NCBI RefSeq assembly: GCF_003390925.1
Contig: NZ_QUBS01000018.1
Span: 107,406-171,405, forward strand
Length of the DNA stretch: 64,000 nucleotides
Source of the DNA: Trinickia diaoshuihuensis
GTDB taxonomy: Bacteria > Pseudomonadota > Gammaproteobacteria > Burkholderiales > Burkholderiaceae
Reading direction: 5' to 3'
Shown here piece after piece: positions 1 through 11,078 of this stretch (within the stretch, counting starts at the first letter, position 1; each line of letters starts with the position of its first letter). The notes under the pieces were generated by a model. The model did no database searches. It saw nothing but the letters and a program-made list of their open reading frames with translations, and was not told the DNA's origin. A program made the translations under genes and the position numbers.

Positions 1-31
1 GGCGGACGCAGCCTTTGGGCCTGGCGAGACC
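1..31 (+). promoter_or_regulatory. 3' part of a yybP-ykoY (Mn2+) riboswitch, cut by the window edge
   Basis: The first 31 bases end in CTGGCGAGACC, which looks like the conserved 3' strand of the yybP-ykoY manganese riboswitch, and the next gene is a GDT1/UPF0016 (MneA) manganese exporter, a classic client of this riboswitch. Only the distal arm is in the window; the 5' arm with the conserved GGGGAGUAG segment lies upstream. The assignment rests on the short motif plus gene context. Confidence 0.6.
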
Positions 32-116
32 GATGATCCTCGCGCTGCCGCTTTCAGGGCCCGGCCGCGCGATGGATCGTCGCTCGCTCACATCTCGGCC
101 CGAGGAAGATCATCAC

Positions 117-689
117 GTGGAACAAGCCTTTCTAGTCTCGACGGGCGCCGTCGCGCTTGCCGAAATCGGCGATAAGACTCAACTCCTGTCACTCGTCCTT
201 GCCGCGCGCTATCGCAAACCCGTGCCGATCATGCTCGGCGTGCTCGCAGCCACGCTCGTCAATCACGCGTGCGCGGGCGCCATCGGCGCATGGCTCGGGG
301 CCCTCATCACACCGGGGATCATGCGCTGGGCGCTCGGCGTGTCGTTCGTCGTCATGGGCTTGTGGGTACTCGTGCCGGACAAGCTCGACCCGAAGGACAC
401 CCAGGTGAGCCGCAGCCACCTGGGCGTGTTCGGTACGACCATCGTCACGTTCTTTCTGGCCGAGATGGGCGACAAGACGCAAATCGCGACCGTCGCGCTG
501 GCCGCACGCTTTCACGACTTCTTCGGCGTGGTCGCCGGTACGACGCTCGGGATGATGCTCGCGAACGTGCCGGCCATTTTGCTCGGCGAGCGATTCGCGC
601 ACAAACTGCCGACCAAGGCCGTCCACGCCGTCGCCGCCGTCTTGTTCGTCGTTCTGGGCGCGCTGGCCTTCCTGCGCGCGGGCGGCTAG
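117..689 (+). CDS. TMEM165/GDT1 (UPF0016) family Mn2+ exporter
   Basis: A 190-residue inner-membrane protein with the duplicated GDT1 signature: EIGDKTQ near residue 16 and EMGDKTQ near residue 115, each at the start of a three-helix repeat. Family members export Mn2+ (MneA in Vibrio and Xanthomonas). I chose the GTG at 117 because GAGGA precedes it and the EIGDKTQ motif then sits at the usual position; an upstream in-frame ATG would add a non-conserved leader that lies over the riboswitch tail. The riboswitch remnant just upstream implies induction by manganese. Substrate is inferred from family and riboswitch. Confidence 0.9.
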   Translation: MEQAFLVSTGAVALAEIGDKTQLLSLVLAARYRKPVPIMLGVLAATLVNHACAGAIGAWLGALITPGIMRWALGVSFVVMGLWVLVPDKLDPKDTQVSRSHLGVFGTTIVTFFLAEMGDKTQIATVALAARFHDFFGVVAGTTLGMMLANVPAILLGERFAHKLPTKAVHAVAAVLFVVLGALAFLRAGG

Positions 690-692
690 CGA

Positions 693-1385
693 TTAGCGCG
701 CCGGCGCGCTCGCGCCCTGCGGGGTGCTCGCCGCCGGCTGCGGCACGGGGACCTCGTTCGTCAGTTGTGCGGGACGCTTGTCGTAACGCACGCGCACGGT
801 CCGCACGGTGCCGTTGCCGAGCGGGAAGTCGGCGAGCGCGCTGCGCACGAGATACGGCATGGCCCGCACGAGCGACGACTCGTCGTCGGTATTGCGCGCC
901 GTCACGTTGTACACCTCTTTACCCGTCGCCCGTTCGGTGATTCGGATCGCAAGCGTATGCGTGAATACGGGGTACGTTTGCGTCACGTAATCGGGCGGGA
1001 AAGGTCCGTACGGCCCCCATGGCCCCATCGGACGCCAAAAGGGACCGCCCCACGGACCGCCGTAAAAGACGGGCTGGGTCACCGCGACCGTGTCGCCATG
1101 GATCGAATAAGTCAGGCCGACGAGATAGTGCGCCTGCGCGCTCGGCACCTGCCGAAATGCGTACGGCTCCAATTCGTTCGCGACGAGTTGTTCGTATGTG
1201 GCCTGCTCGATACTGTTTTGCTGCTCGCTCGTACGCGTGAACGCATAGGTTCGCGTAGCATCGCTGCCGCTCCAGTTGGAGAAAGCGGTGACCTGACTCG
1301 ACACGTAGGTCGTACAGCCCGACAGCAACACGGCCGCCGCCGCGATCGCCGGCGCGCTGACCCGCCAAATTCGCTCCCACTTCAT
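693..1385 (-). CDS. DUF4136 domain-containing lipoprotein
   Basis: 230 residues starting MKWERIW, with a hydrophobic signal segment ending in a lipobox (LLSGC at about residues 20-24), so a lipidated envelope protein. The body fits DUF4136 proteins: an early SDATRTYAF segment, a central Pro/Trp/Gly-rich stretch, and a C-terminal strand with a VYNVTARN motif. I used the internal ATG at 1385 rather than the longer upstream start because it places the signal peptide at the N-terminus. It is convergent with the Mn exporter, with 3 bases between stop codons. The molecular function of the family is unknown. Confidence 0.85.
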   Translation of the reverse strand: MKWERIWRVSAPAIAAAAVLLSGCTTYVSSQVTAFSNWSGSDATRTYAFTRTSEQQNSIEQATYEQLVANELEPYAFRQVPSAQAHYLVGLTYSIHGDTVAVTQPVFYGGPWGGPFWRPMGPWGPYGPFPPDYVTQTYPVFTHTLAIRITERATGKEVYNVTARNTDDESSLVRAMPYLVRSALADFPLGNGTVRTVRVRYDKRPAQLTNEVPVPQPAASTPQGASAPAR

Positions 1386-1583
1386 ATTCTTGTCCTCGCG
1401 TATCTCGTGAACCCCCGCGCTCGTGGCGCGCATGGCCGATGATACCGCCGACCGAGCCCCGACTCCAAAGCGCGACGCCGTTTTAGGCATAGATCCGCGC
1501 GCCTTTGTACAATGGGCGACTACCCTCGCTGCAAGCCCTTACCCGGGCACGCGAGCCGAAACCGGTTCTTTCATCCATCCGCC

Positions 1584-4277
1584 ATGTCCGATACCGTCAA
1601 TCCCGCTGTGATCCGCCGGGCCGACTACGCAGCCCCCGCGTTCCTCGTCGACTCCGTCTCGCTCGAATTCGACCTCGTGCCCGAACGCACGATCGTCAAA
1701 AGCACGATGCGACTGCGCCGCAATTCCGATGCCGCGGCCGCGCCGCTCGAACTGATGGGCGAAGCGCTCGAATTCGTGAGCGCGGCGATCGACGGCAACA
1801 CGCTGCCCGCCGGCGCGGTGCGTGCGCACGAGCATGGCTTGACGATCGCCGACGTGCCCGACACCTTCACGTTGACGATCGAGAGCGCCTGCAACCCCGG
1901 CGCGAACACGACGCTCTCGGGCCTGTACGTATCGGGCGGCAACTTCTTCACCCAGTGCGAAGCCGAAGGGTTCCGCCGCATCACCTACTTCCTCGACCGC
2001 CCCGATGTCATGGCCGTCTACACGGTCACGCTGCGCGCCGATAAGGCCGCGTATCCGGTGTTGCTCTCGAACGGCAATCTGATCGAGCAAGGCGATTTGC
2101 CCGACGGCCGCCACTTCGCGAAGTGGGAAGACCCGTTCAAGAAACCGAGCTATTTGTTCGCGCTCGTCGCGGGCAAGCTCGTCGCATTGGAGGAACGCAT
2201 CCGCACGGGCTCAGGCAAGGAAAAACTGCTGCAGGTGTGGGTCGAGCCGCATGACCTCGACAAGACGCGTCACGCGATGGATTCGCTCATCAACTCGATT
2301 CGCTGGGACGAAGAGCGCTTCGGCCTCGAACTCGATTTGGACCGCTTCATGATCGTCGCCGTGAGCGACTTCAACATGGGCGCGATGGAAAACAAAGGCT
2401 TGAACATCTTCAACACGAAGTACGTGCTGGCCAACCAAGAGACCGCGACCGATACCGACTTCGGCAATATCGAGGCCGTCGTCGGCCACGAGTACTTCCA
2501 TAACTGGACGGGTAACCGCGTCACTTGCCGCGACTGGTTCCAGTTGAGCCTCAAGGAGGGGCTGACGGTCTTCCGCGATCAGGAGTTCTCGGCCGATATG
2601 CAAGGCGGCGCCACCGACGAGACGGCCCGCGCGGTCAAGCGCATCGAAGACGTGCGGGTCCTGCGCCAAATGCAATTCGCCGAGGATGCGGGCCCGATGG
2701 CCCACCCCGTGCGGCCCGAAAGCTACGTCGAGATCAACAACTTCTACACGCTGACCGTCTACGAGAAAGGCGCCGAAGTCGTGCGGATGTACCAGACGCT
2801 GTTCGGCCGCGACGGATTCCGGCGCGGGATGGACCTGTATTTCAAGCGTCACGACGGCCAAGCGGTCACGTGCGACGATTTCCGCAATGCGATGGCGGAC
2901 GCCAATGGACGCGACCTGACGCAATTCGAGCGCTGGTATAGCCAAGCGGGCACGCCGCGCGTCGCGGTGCGCACCGCCTACGACGCCGCATCGCAGCGTT
3001 ATAGCGTGACCCTCGCTCAGCGCTATGGCGAGGCGGCGCCGGCGGCGCGCGAAACGCAAAAGGGACCGCTATTGATCCCGTTCGCGATCGGCTTAATCGA
3101 CCGCGCGGGCCGCGATATCGCGCTGCGTCTCGAAGGCGAGGCGGCAGCAACGGGTACGACGCGCGTCATCGAACTGACCGAAGCCGAGCAAACCTTCACG
3201 TTCGTCGACGTCAAGGAGCCGCCGCTGCCCTCGCTGCTGCGCAACTTCTCGGCGCCCGTCATCGTCGAGTACGACTACACGAACGATGAACTCGCGTTTC
3301 TGCTCGCGCACGATAGCGACCCGTTCAATCGTTGGGAAGCGGGACAACGGCTCGCCACGCGCGAGTTGCTTGCGCTGGCTGCCCGCGCGCAAGCCGGCGA
3401 GCCGCTCGCGCTCGACGACTCGACCGTCGCCGCGTTCAGCCGCGTGCTGACCGACGAATCGCTCTCGCCCGCCTTCCGCGAACTGGCGTTGATGCTGCCG
3501 TCCGAAGCGTATTTGGCCGAGCAGATGGCGCAAGCGGATCCCGCGGCCGTGCATGCCGCGCGCCAATTCGCACGCAAGCGGCTGGCGAGCGCGCTCAAGA
3601 ACGAATGGCTGGCGATCTACGAGCGGCACACCACGCCGGGCGCGTACGAGCCGACGCCGCAAGCGGCCGGACATCGCGGATTGAAGAACCTCGCGCTCGC
3701 TTATCTGGCCGAACTCGACGATCCGGCCGACGCGATCCGTCTGGCGACCGCGCAGTATGGCGAGGCCAACAATATGACCGATCGTGCGGCCGCCCTCGCC
3801 GCGCTGCTGGCGGCGTCGGTCACGGCCGGTGCCGGTGTGGCCCAGACGGCGCTCGACGACTTCTATCGCCGGTTCGAGCAAGAGCCGCTCGTGATCGACA
3901 AGTGGTTCGCGCTGCAGGCTACACAACGCGGCACCGCCGAGCGCCCCGTGATCGAGATCGTCCGCAAGCTGATGGCGCACCCGGCGTTCACGCTGCGCAA
4001 TCCGAACCGCGCACGTTCACTGATCTTCAGCTTCTGCGCGGCGAACCCCGCACAGTTCCATGCGGCCGACGGTTCGGGCTACGCGTTCTGGGCCGAGCAA
4101 GTCGTGGCGCTCGATGCGCTGAACCCGCAAGTGGCCGCGCGGCTCGCACGCTCGCTCGAAATGTGGCGCCGCTACACGCCCGATTTGCGCGAACGGATGC
4201 GCGAAGCGCTTGAACGCGTGGCGACGCAGGTGAAGTCGCGCGACGTGCGGGAGATCGTCGAAAAAGCGCTCGCTTAA
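1584..4277 (+). CDS. pepN: Aminopeptidase N (M1 family zinc metallopeptidase)
   Basis: 897 residues, close to E. coli PepN (870). It removes N-terminal amino acids from peptides in the cytoplasm. The exopeptidase motif GAMEN is at about residue 266 and the zinc site HEYFH at about residue 302, followed by the downstream ligand Glu in the KEGLTVFRDQ segment. A long alpha-helical C-terminal domain follows. I chose ATG 1584 (MSDTVNP); a longer in-frame start 72 bases upstream gives a non-conserved leader. The gene stands alone and ends in a strong terminator. Confidence 0.97.
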   Translation: MSDTVNPAVIRRADYAAPAFLVDSVSLEFDLVPERTIVKSTMRLRRNSDAAAAPLELMGEALEFVSAAIDGNTLPAGAVRAHEHGLTIADVPDTFTLTIESACNPGANTTLSGLYVSGGNFFTQCEAEGFRRITYFLDRPDVMAVYTVTLRADKAAYPVLLSNGNLIEQGDLPDGRHFAKWEDPFKKPSYLFALVAGKLVALEERIRTGSGKEKLLQVWVEPHDLDKTRHAMDSLINSIRWDEERFGLELDLDRFMIVAVSDFNMGAMENKGLNIFNTKYVLANQETATDTDFGNIEAVVGHEYFHNWTGNRVTCRDWFQLSLKEGLTVFRDQEFSADMQGGATDETARAVKRIEDVRVLRQMQFAEDAGPMAHPVRPESYVEINNFYTLTVYEKGAEVVRMYQTLFGRDGFRRGMDLYFKRHDGQAVTCDDFRNAMADANGRDLTQFERWYSQAGTPRVAVRTAYDAASQRYSVTLAQRYGEAAPAARETQKGPLLIPFAIGLIDRAGRDIALRLEGEAAATGTTRVIELTEAEQTFTFVDVKEPPLPSLLRNFSAPVIVEYDYTNDELAFLLAHDSDPFNRWEAGQRLATRELLALAARAQAGEPLALDDSTVAAFSRVLTDESLSPAFRELALMLPSEAYLAEQMAQADPAAVHAARQFARKRLASALKNEWLAIYERHTTPGAYEPTPQAAGHRGLKNLALAYLAELDDPADAIRLATAQYGEANNMTDRAAALAALLAASVTAGAGVAQTALDDFYRRFEQEPLVIDKWFALQATQRGTAERPVIEIVRKLMAHPAFTLRNPNRARSLIFSFCAANPAQFHAADGSGYAFWAEQVVALDALNPQVAARLARSLEMWRRYTPDLRERMREALERVATQVKSRDVREIVEKALA

Positions 4278-4294
4278 CCCACGCGATCGTCAGC

Positions 4295-4331
4295 AAAAAC
4301 GGCGCTTAGGCACTCGCTTAAGCGCCGTTTT
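4295..4331 (+). terminator. Intrinsic terminator of pepN
   Basis: An AACGGCGCTTA / TAAGCGCCGTT inverted repeat with a 10-base loop, A-rich before and T-rich after, 18 bases past the pepN stop. Confidence 0.9.
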
Positions 4332-4460
4332 GCATTTGTGCACGGCTTTCGCTCGGCGCCTTCCGATCGGCGGCGATCGTACGAACGCTTACAAAAACGC
4401 GAAGCCTAGTCACGGGCCGCGGGTAAAATCGTCGGATTCCCATGCTTTCGGAGCACCGCA

Positions 4461-5477
<1,017 letters not shown>

Positions 5478-5487
5478 TGCGAGGGGC

Positions 5488-5517
5488 TTGCGCACCTCGA
5501 AAAAGTGCCGCTATAAT
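5488..5517 (+). promoter_or_regulatory. Promoter of tRNA-Thr
   Basis: TTGCGC at 5488-5493, an 18-base spacer and a perfect TATAAT at 5512-5517, 20 bases before the tRNA 5' end. Confidence 0.75.
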
Positions 5518-5537
5518 CGCGTTTCTCTGATGTTGAT

Positions 5538-5613
5538 GCCGGAATAGCTCAGACGGTAGAGCAGCGCATTCGTAATGCGAAGGTCGGGGGTTCGATTCCT
5601 CTTTCCGGCACCA
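5538..5613 (+). tRNA. tRNA-Thr (anticodon CGU)
   Basis: A 76-base cloverleaf with acceptor stem GCCGGAA/TTCCGGC, GTTCGATTC T-loop and encoded CCA. The anticodon loop reads TTCGTAA, giving CGT, which decodes ACG as threonine. A terminator follows 13 bases later. Accessory DNA lies directly downstream, as is common at tRNA 3' ends. Confidence 0.97.
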
Positions 5614-5626
5614 CAAAGATTCAAGC

Positions 5627-5657
5627 AAAAAGCCCAGTCCTCGTGACTGGGCTTTTT
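5627..5657 (+). terminator. Intrinsic terminator after tRNA-Thr
   Basis: Perfect 8-base GC-rich stem (GCCCAGTC/GACTGGGC) with a 5-base loop, five A before and a T5 run after. Confidence 0.92.
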
Positions 5658-5831
5658 GTTTTGTGGGTCGGCGCAGGCACCCAACTCTGTCGTCATGTGT
5701 TTGCTGCAATCGGCTAGCAAACCTCCCATAGTCAGCCTCGGATCGGGGCAAAATAGGACGAGTCTGATAAAACGACCAGTCCTTCAGTCCAGGTAATCAC
5801 CTCTCTATCATTACGACTCTAACCTTCAATC

Positions 5832-6311
5832 GTGGAACCCGACAATTTCCGGCGAGAGAAGTTTTCGCTATACCGGTATGCAACTCGCTTACTGCTCGAG
5901 CGCGTGAGCTGGCTATGTCGCGACTATCATCGCCCCGAGGATAGAGGCGGCGGTTTGGCCGAATTGATCTTCTCGAACCGATCCGCGATGTCGTACGAGG
6001 ACCTTCGCGATTACTTGCGTCGTCTACGGAGTCAGTCGGAAGTTCGGATTCACTGGGATAGCGTCGATCCCGCTGCAGTCAGCGCAGTATCTCACGACCA
6101 ACTCGCCGGCCTTCAAGTCGCGGATGCGGTTGCAACCGGCGTTTTCTACTCCGTACATCGCTCCGTCTACGGTGAAACGGAAGATGGCTATTTGCGCTTG
6201 CTAGCCCGCAACATCTATCGCGTTCGACGAACCGCCGACGGATATGGACTGAAGTTCTGGTGTGCCAACGCACAAGAGAAAAACCGGATATTGGCAATCG
6301 TTGCCAACTGA
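5832..6311 (+). pseudogene. DUF3800 family protein, N-terminally truncated remnant
   Basis: The 159 readable residues look like the C-terminal half of a DUF3800 protein, including the family's terminal QLAGLQVADAVATG segment. The N-terminal part, which normally carries the first acidic DES/DEA motif, is absent: the frame has a TAA at 5820-5822, the only nearby start is a GTG at 5832, and no Shine-Dalgarno precedes it. DUF3800 proteins are common on phages and genomic islands and are suspected nucleases. Its place directly behind tRNA-Thr, with no integrase, suggests the residue of an old insertion. Expression is doubtful. Confidence 0.55.
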
Positions 6312-6475
6312 GGAAGGGTACTGTTGCAGGCCCCGGATTCGAGGACCCCACCCTTTCGGGCTGCCGTCTTGAGACGACCTCTACGTGTTCCGCGCTTGCC
6401 TGCAACCCCTGAACTCTACACGATCACCCTAGTATGCACAACACGAGTGCATGCGCACCTTGCCAAATCGTTCAC

Positions 6476-7396
6476 CTACCGCCGCACCCCGCACTTCTCT
6501 CTCAAAAAATCGACGAACACGCGTAGCTTCAAAGGCATCTGCGTGCGGCTCGGCATATAGAGCGAGAACCCATCGAACGTCAGCGCCCAATCGTCGAGCA
6601 CACGCACAAGGCGCCCATCGGCCAATTGCGGACGAATGAAATCCTCGATGACGTGAAGCAGCCCCACACCCTGCTCCGCCGCATGAACCATCGTGCGTAA
6701 ATCGTTCGTGATAAAAGAGCCATTCGTTTGCACGTCGAACGCGCGCCGCGATCGCCCCGCGCCGGGTTCCGCGAATTCCCATCGATAAATGCCGCGGCTT
6801 GTCGAGAACCGATAGCGCAAGCAATTGTGCTGTACCAGATCGCTAGGCGTGACAGGCTTTGGATAACGATCGAAGTAGTCAGGCGAGCCAGCCACGGCGA
6901 TCCGCAACGGCCCCGACAGCGGCACCGCGACCATATCGCGCGCGAGCCGCTCGCCGAGACGAATGCCGGCGTCGAAGCCGCCGCCGACCAGATCGGTCAA
7001 TCCTTCGTCCAAAGTCAGCTCGACCGCGACGCGCGGATGTCGCCGAGCGAATTCCGACAGATACGGCATGACAAGCAAGTCGCTCGCGACGCGCGGCAAA
7101 TTGATACGCAACATGCCAGTCGGCTCGCCGCGCGTCTCGTCGAGCGCCTCGTACGCCGCCTCCAGCATTCGAAGTGCGGGCCGCACCCGTTCGAGAAATT
7201 GCGCCCCCGCCTCGGTCAAGGCCACACGGCGCGTCGTCCGGTTGAACAGGCGCACATTCAATTGCGCCTCCAGCGCGCGAATCGATTGCGACAACGCCGA
7301 TGCCGACACGCCCGCCTCCGCCGCCGCGCGAGAAAAACTTCCATGACGAGCCACGCTAGTGAAGGCCACCAGCGCGGGAAGTTGCGCCGCATCCAT
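6476..7396 (-). CDS. LysR-family transcriptional regulator
   Basis: 306 residues with an N-terminal winged helix-turn-helix (FTSVARHGSFSRAAAEAG at about residues 11-28, then SQSIRALE) and a LysR substrate-binding domain. I chose ATG 7396 (MDAAQLPAL) over an upstream start because it sets the HTH at the usual distance. It is divergent from the aldo/keto reductase gene, the common arrangement in which such a regulator controls its neighbour. The ligand cannot be read from sequence. Confidence 0.92.
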   Translation of the reverse strand: MDAAQLPALVAFTSVARHGSFSRAAAEAGVSASALSQSIRALEAQLNVRLFNRTTRRVALTEAGAQFLERVRPALRMLEAAYEALDETRGEPTGMLRINLPRVASDLLVMPYLSEFARRHPRVAVELTLDEGLTDLVGGGFDAGIRLGERLARDMVAVPLSGPLRIAVAGSPDYFDRYPKPVTPSDLVQHNCLRYRFSTSRGIYRWEFAEPGAGRSRRAFDVQTNGSFITNDLRTMVHAAEQGVGLLHVIEDFIRPQLADGRLVRVLDDWALTFDGFSLYMPSRTQMPLKLRVFVDFLREKCGVRR

Positions 7397-7526
7397 ACGA
7401 AAGTCCCGGTTCGATTTTATTAAGCTGCACTTCACAATGCATGCAGCGGATCGCTATTTTTTCACAAGATCAAAAGGTGCACGATACGGCCATCAAGACT
7501 TTTCACCGACGCAAGGAGCACTGACC

Positions 7527-8645
7527 ATGACGATGAACCGTTACACGTTGCTGGGCCGTTCCGGCCTGCGCGTTTCTCCGATCTCCCTCGGTACGATGAC
7601 GTTCGGTGACGAATGGGGCTGGGGAGCCGACGAAGCAACGGCGCAACGCTTGTTCGACTTGTACGTGGACGAAGGCGGCAATTTCATCGATACCGCCGAT
7701 CTCTATACCGAAGGCACGAGCGAACGCTATGTCGGAAAGTTCGTGGCCGCGCGCGGTTTGCGCGACCGGCTCGTCATTGCAACGAAGTACAGCTACAACG
7801 CGCAAACGGGCAATCCCAATGCGGGCGGCAATCACCGCAAGAACCTCTTGCGCGCGCTCGAAGGCTCGCTCAAACGCTTGAACACCGACTATATCGATCT
7901 GTACTACCTGCACACGTGGGATCGGATGACCCCGGTGGACGAAGTCATGCGCGCCATGGACGACGCCGTGCGCGCCGGCAAGATCCGCTATGTCGGCCTA
8001 TCCGACACGCCCGCCTGGTTCGCGGCGCGTGCGCAAACCTTGGCGCAATGGCGCGGCTTCGAACCGGTCGCCGCGATGCAGCTCGAATACTCGATGATCG
8101 AGCGCAATGCCGAATTGGAGTTCGCCGACTTGGCAACGGAACTCGGCATGGGGCTCGTGCCTTGGAGCCCGCTCGGCATGGGCGTGCTCTCCGGCAAATA
8201 CAAACCGTCGCAGGGAGCGCTCGCGGGCAACGGCCGGTTGGATACGGTGGCCGCGCAAAACCCCGGCGCGAAGCCGCCGCCGGGATTCGACAAACTGACC
8301 GAACGCAACTTCCGGATCGTCGCCGAACTCGAGGCCGTGGCGCGCGAGGCCGATCGGCCGATGGCACAAGTGGCACTGAACTGGCTGCATCGCAAGCGCG
8401 GCGTCTCGAGCATCATCGTGGGCGCAACGAAGCCCGAGCAACTGCGCGACTCGCTGGCCTCGCTCGAATTCGAACTCGATCCGGCACTGACGGCTCGCCT
8501 CGATCATGTCTCGGAACCGGCGCGCCCGTTCCCGTACTACATGTTCGAGGACCGGCATCAAGTCCGTATCCACGGGCAGGTCGACGTGCGTAGCAAGAAC
8601 GCCGAGTTCGATCGCCCGATCCACGTGCCCGCGCCGAAGGCATAA
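7527..8645 (+). CDS. Aldo/keto reductase
   Basis: 372 residues forming an NADPH-dependent TIM-barrel oxidoreductase. The catalytic tetrad is visible as D and Y in FIDTADLYTEG, K in IATKYSYN and H in YLHTWD; the C-terminal GATKPEQL segment resembles the cofactor site. ATG 7527 follows a good GCAAGGAG ribosome site. It is divergent from the LysR gene, which probably regulates it. The physiological substrate is not apparent. Confidence 0.93.
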   Translation: MTMNRYTLLGRSGLRVSPISLGTMTFGDEWGWGADEATAQRLFDLYVDEGGNFIDTADLYTEGTSERYVGKFVAARGLRDRLVIATKYSYNAQTGNPNAGGNHRKNLLRALEGSLKRLNTDYIDLYYLHTWDRMTPVDEVMRAMDDAVRAGKIRYVGLSDTPAWFAARAQTLAQWRGFEPVAAMQLEYSMIERNAELEFADLATELGMGLVPWSPLGMGVLSGKYKPSQGALAGNGRLDTVAAQNPGAKPPPGFDKLTERNFRIVAELEAVAREADRPMAQVALNWLHRKRGVSSIIVGATKPEQLRDSLASLEFELDPALTARLDHVSEPARPFPYYMFEDRHQVRIHGQVDVRSKNAEFDRPIHVPAPKA

Positions 8646-8683
8646 CGGTCAGGACACTTGGAACAAGGCGCGCGGCGCGGCGC

Positions 8684-10960
8684 TCAAGCTAACGCGGCAA
8701 CGTGCTCGCGCAGCCGCTTTGCCGCGCGCACCATATTCGAGAGCGCCGCCTCGGTTTCCGGCCAGTCGCGCGTCTTCAGGCCGCAATCCGGGTTGACCCA
8801 GAGCCGCTCGGGCGGAATGACCTCGCAGGCGCGCGCGAGCAACCGCTCGATCGCCTCCATCGTCGGCACGCGCGGCGAATGGATGTCGTAGACGCCTGGC
8901 CCAATCTCGTTCGGATAAGCGAACGCGCCGAAACCGTCGAGCAATTCCATCGCCGAGCGCGACGTCTCGATAGTGATGACGTCGGCATCCATCGAAGCGA
9001 TCGCCGGCAATATATCGTTGAACTCCGAATAGCACATATGCGTATGGATCTGCGTCTCATCGGCCACGCCGCCGGCCGTCATCCGAAACATACGAGCCGC
9101 CCATTCGAGATATTCGGGCCAATCGCTTCGACGCAACGGCAATCCTTCCCGGAAGGCCGGCTCGTCGATCTGCACGATACGGATGCCGGCCTTTTCCAGA
9201 TCGAGTACTTCGTCGCGGATCGCAAGGGCCAATTGCAACGCCGTCTCGGCGCGCGGCTGATCGTCGCGGACGAATGACCACTGCAGCATCGTCACCGGCC
9301 CGGTCAGCATCCCTTTGACGGGACGCCGCGTCAGAGATTGCGCGTATTTGGCGGTCTCGACCGTCATCGGCTCGGGACGGTAGACGTCTCCATAGATGAT
9401 CGGCGGCTTCACGCAGCGGGAACCGTAGCTCTGCACCCAGCCGTTCTCGGTAAAGGCGTAACCCCATAGTTGCTCGCCGAAGTACTCAACCATATCGTTC
9501 CGCTCGGCCTCGCCATGCACGAGCACGTCGATGTCGAGAGCCTCTTGGCGCCGAATCGCCAACTCGATCTCGGCACGCATCCGCTCCAAATAATCGAGCG
9601 CTTTCATTTCGCCCCGCTTATAGGCGGCGCGCGCATGCCGGATCGCCGGCGTTTGCGGGAACGAACCGATCGTCGTGGTCGGCAGCGGCGGGAGCTGCAA
9701 TGCTTCGCGTTGCAGGCGGTTGCGCTGCGCGAAGGGCCGCTGACGGGCGGCCATGGCGTCGGTCGCCGCGGCAGTGCGCTTTTGCACGAGCGCATTGACG
9801 ACCGCGCTAGAGGTACGGCGCGACGCTCGCGCCGCATCGGCTTGGGCTAGCAGGGATTCGGCTGCAAGCGGCTCGTCGAGCGCGACGCCGACGGTCCGGA
9901 TTTCATCGAGTTTCTCCGTGGCGAACGCGAGCCACGACTTGATTTCGCCATCGAGTTTGCGCTCCGCTGAAAGCGAAACCGGCACATGCAGCAGCGAGCA
10001 AGACGCAGCAATCCACAGCCGCTCGCCCAATGCGGCATGCACAGGCCGCAGCGCTTGCGCGATGGCGCGCAAATCGGCGCGCCAGACATTGCGGCCATCG
10101 ATAACGCCCGCCGACAACACCATCGTATCGGGCAATGCCTCGCACCATGCGTTCAGTTGATCCGGCGCGCGGACGAGGTCGATATGAACGCCGTGAATCG
10201 GCAATGCGGTGATGCGCGCGGCATGCTCGGCCGCCGTCTCGAAGTAAGTGGCGAGGAGCACATTCACGCCGCGCACGCCCAGCGCTTGATAGGCCGTGGA
10301 GAAGGCTTGCAGCCACTGTTCTTCCAGCTCGAGGCAAAGCGCCGGTTCGTCGATCTGCACCCATTGAACGCCGCGCGCTTTGAGCACATCGATGATTCGA
10401 ACATACCGCTCGACGAGCCTCGGCAGCAGCGCCAAGCTATCGAAACCCGCTTCGTGCGACTTCGCCAGCCGTAGATAGGTGACCGGACCGATCAGTACGG
10501 GCTTGACCGGCAACCCCAGGGCCAGCGCCTCGTCGACTTCTTCGAAAAACCAATCCACTCCGCCGTCGAAACAAGTATCGGAGGCCAGTTCCGGCACGAG
10601 ATAGTGGTAGTTGGTATCGAACCACTTCGTCATTTCCATCGCCGGTTGCGCGGCGTTGCCGCGCGCCAGCTCGTAATACTGCGTGAGCGTCAGCTTGGCC
10701 GAATCGAATCCGAAACGCCGCGGCAATGCGCCCAGCAATGCGCTCATACCGAGCATCTGATCGTAGTAAGCGAAATCGCCGACGGCCACGAACGCGAGCC
10801 CCGCCGCGCGCTGCGCCTCCCAGTGCCGCGCACGCAACGTGGCGGCTGCGCCGCGCAAGTACGCCTCGTCAGCCTCTCCGCGCCAAAACGCTTCCTGGGC
10901 GAACTTCAATTCACGATGCGCGCCAATGCGCGGAAAACCGAGAATGTGAGTGCATGTCAT
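8684..10960 (-). CDS. metE: Cobalamin-independent methionine synthase
   Basis: 758 residues, full length for MetE. It transfers a methyl group from 5-methyltetrahydropteroyltri-L-glutamate to homocysteine in the last step of methionine synthesis. The N-terminal half begins [15 protein letters not shown]. The C-terminal catalytic half has the zinc ligands His and Cys in HTHMC and the distal Cys in [11 protein letters not shown], with folate contacts near [13 protein letters not shown]. It is divergent from metR with a MetR-type operator between them, so homocysteine-dependent activation is expected. Confidence 0.98.
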   Translation of the reverse strand: MTCTHILGFPRIGAHRELKFAQEAFWRGEADEAYLRGAAATLRARHWEAQRAAGLAFVAVGDFAYYDQMLGMSALLGALPRRFGFDSAKLTLTQYYELARGNAAQPAMEMTKWFDTNYHYLVPELASDTCFDGGVDWFFEEVDEALALGLPVKPVLIGPVTYLRLAKSHEAGFDSLALLPRLVERYVRIIDVLKARGVQWVQIDEPALCLELEEQWLQAFSTAYQALGVRGVNVLLATYFETAAEHAARITALPIHGVHIDLVRAPDQLNAWCEALPDTMVLSAGVIDGRNVWRADLRAIAQALRPVHAALGERLWIAASCSLLHVPVSLSAERKLDGEIKSWLAFATEKLDEIRTVGVALDEPLAAESLLAQADAARASRRTSSAVVNALVQKRTAAATDAMAARQRPFAQRNRLQREALQLPPLPTTTIGSFPQTPAIRHARAAYKRGEMKALDYLERMRAEIELAIRRQEALDIDVLVHGEAERNDMVEYFGEQLWGYAFTENGWVQSYGSRCVKPPIIYGDVYRPEPMTVETAKYAQSLTRRPVKGMLTGPVTMLQWSFVRDDQPRAETALQLALAIRDEVLDLEKAGIRIVQIDEPAFREGLPLRRSDWPEYLEWAARMFRMTAGGVADETQIHTHMCYSEFNDILPAIASMDADVITIETSRSAMELLDGFGAFAYPNEIGPGVYDIHSPRVPTMEAIERLLARACEVIPPERLWVNPDCGLKTRDWPETEAALSNMVRAAKRLREHVAALA

Positions 10961-11038
10961 GACCGTCTCCTCATTGCGATGGTCGCCAGTGTCGGAGACG
11001 CGATATCATTCATCAAGCGACAAGTTTTCATCAATACA

Positions 11039-11051
11039 TGAATTTGATTCA
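11039..11051. promoter_or_regulatory. MetR operator
   Basis: A perfect TGAA-N5-TTCA palindrome (TGAATTTGATTCA) in the metE/metR divergent region, matching the known MetR consensus TGAAnnWnnTTCA. It lies 27 bases before the metR ATG and about 80 before metE, so it could serve metE activation and metR autorepression. Confidence 0.8.
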
Positions 11052-11078
11052 TACCTTACCAATCCGTGCTCGAGTCTC

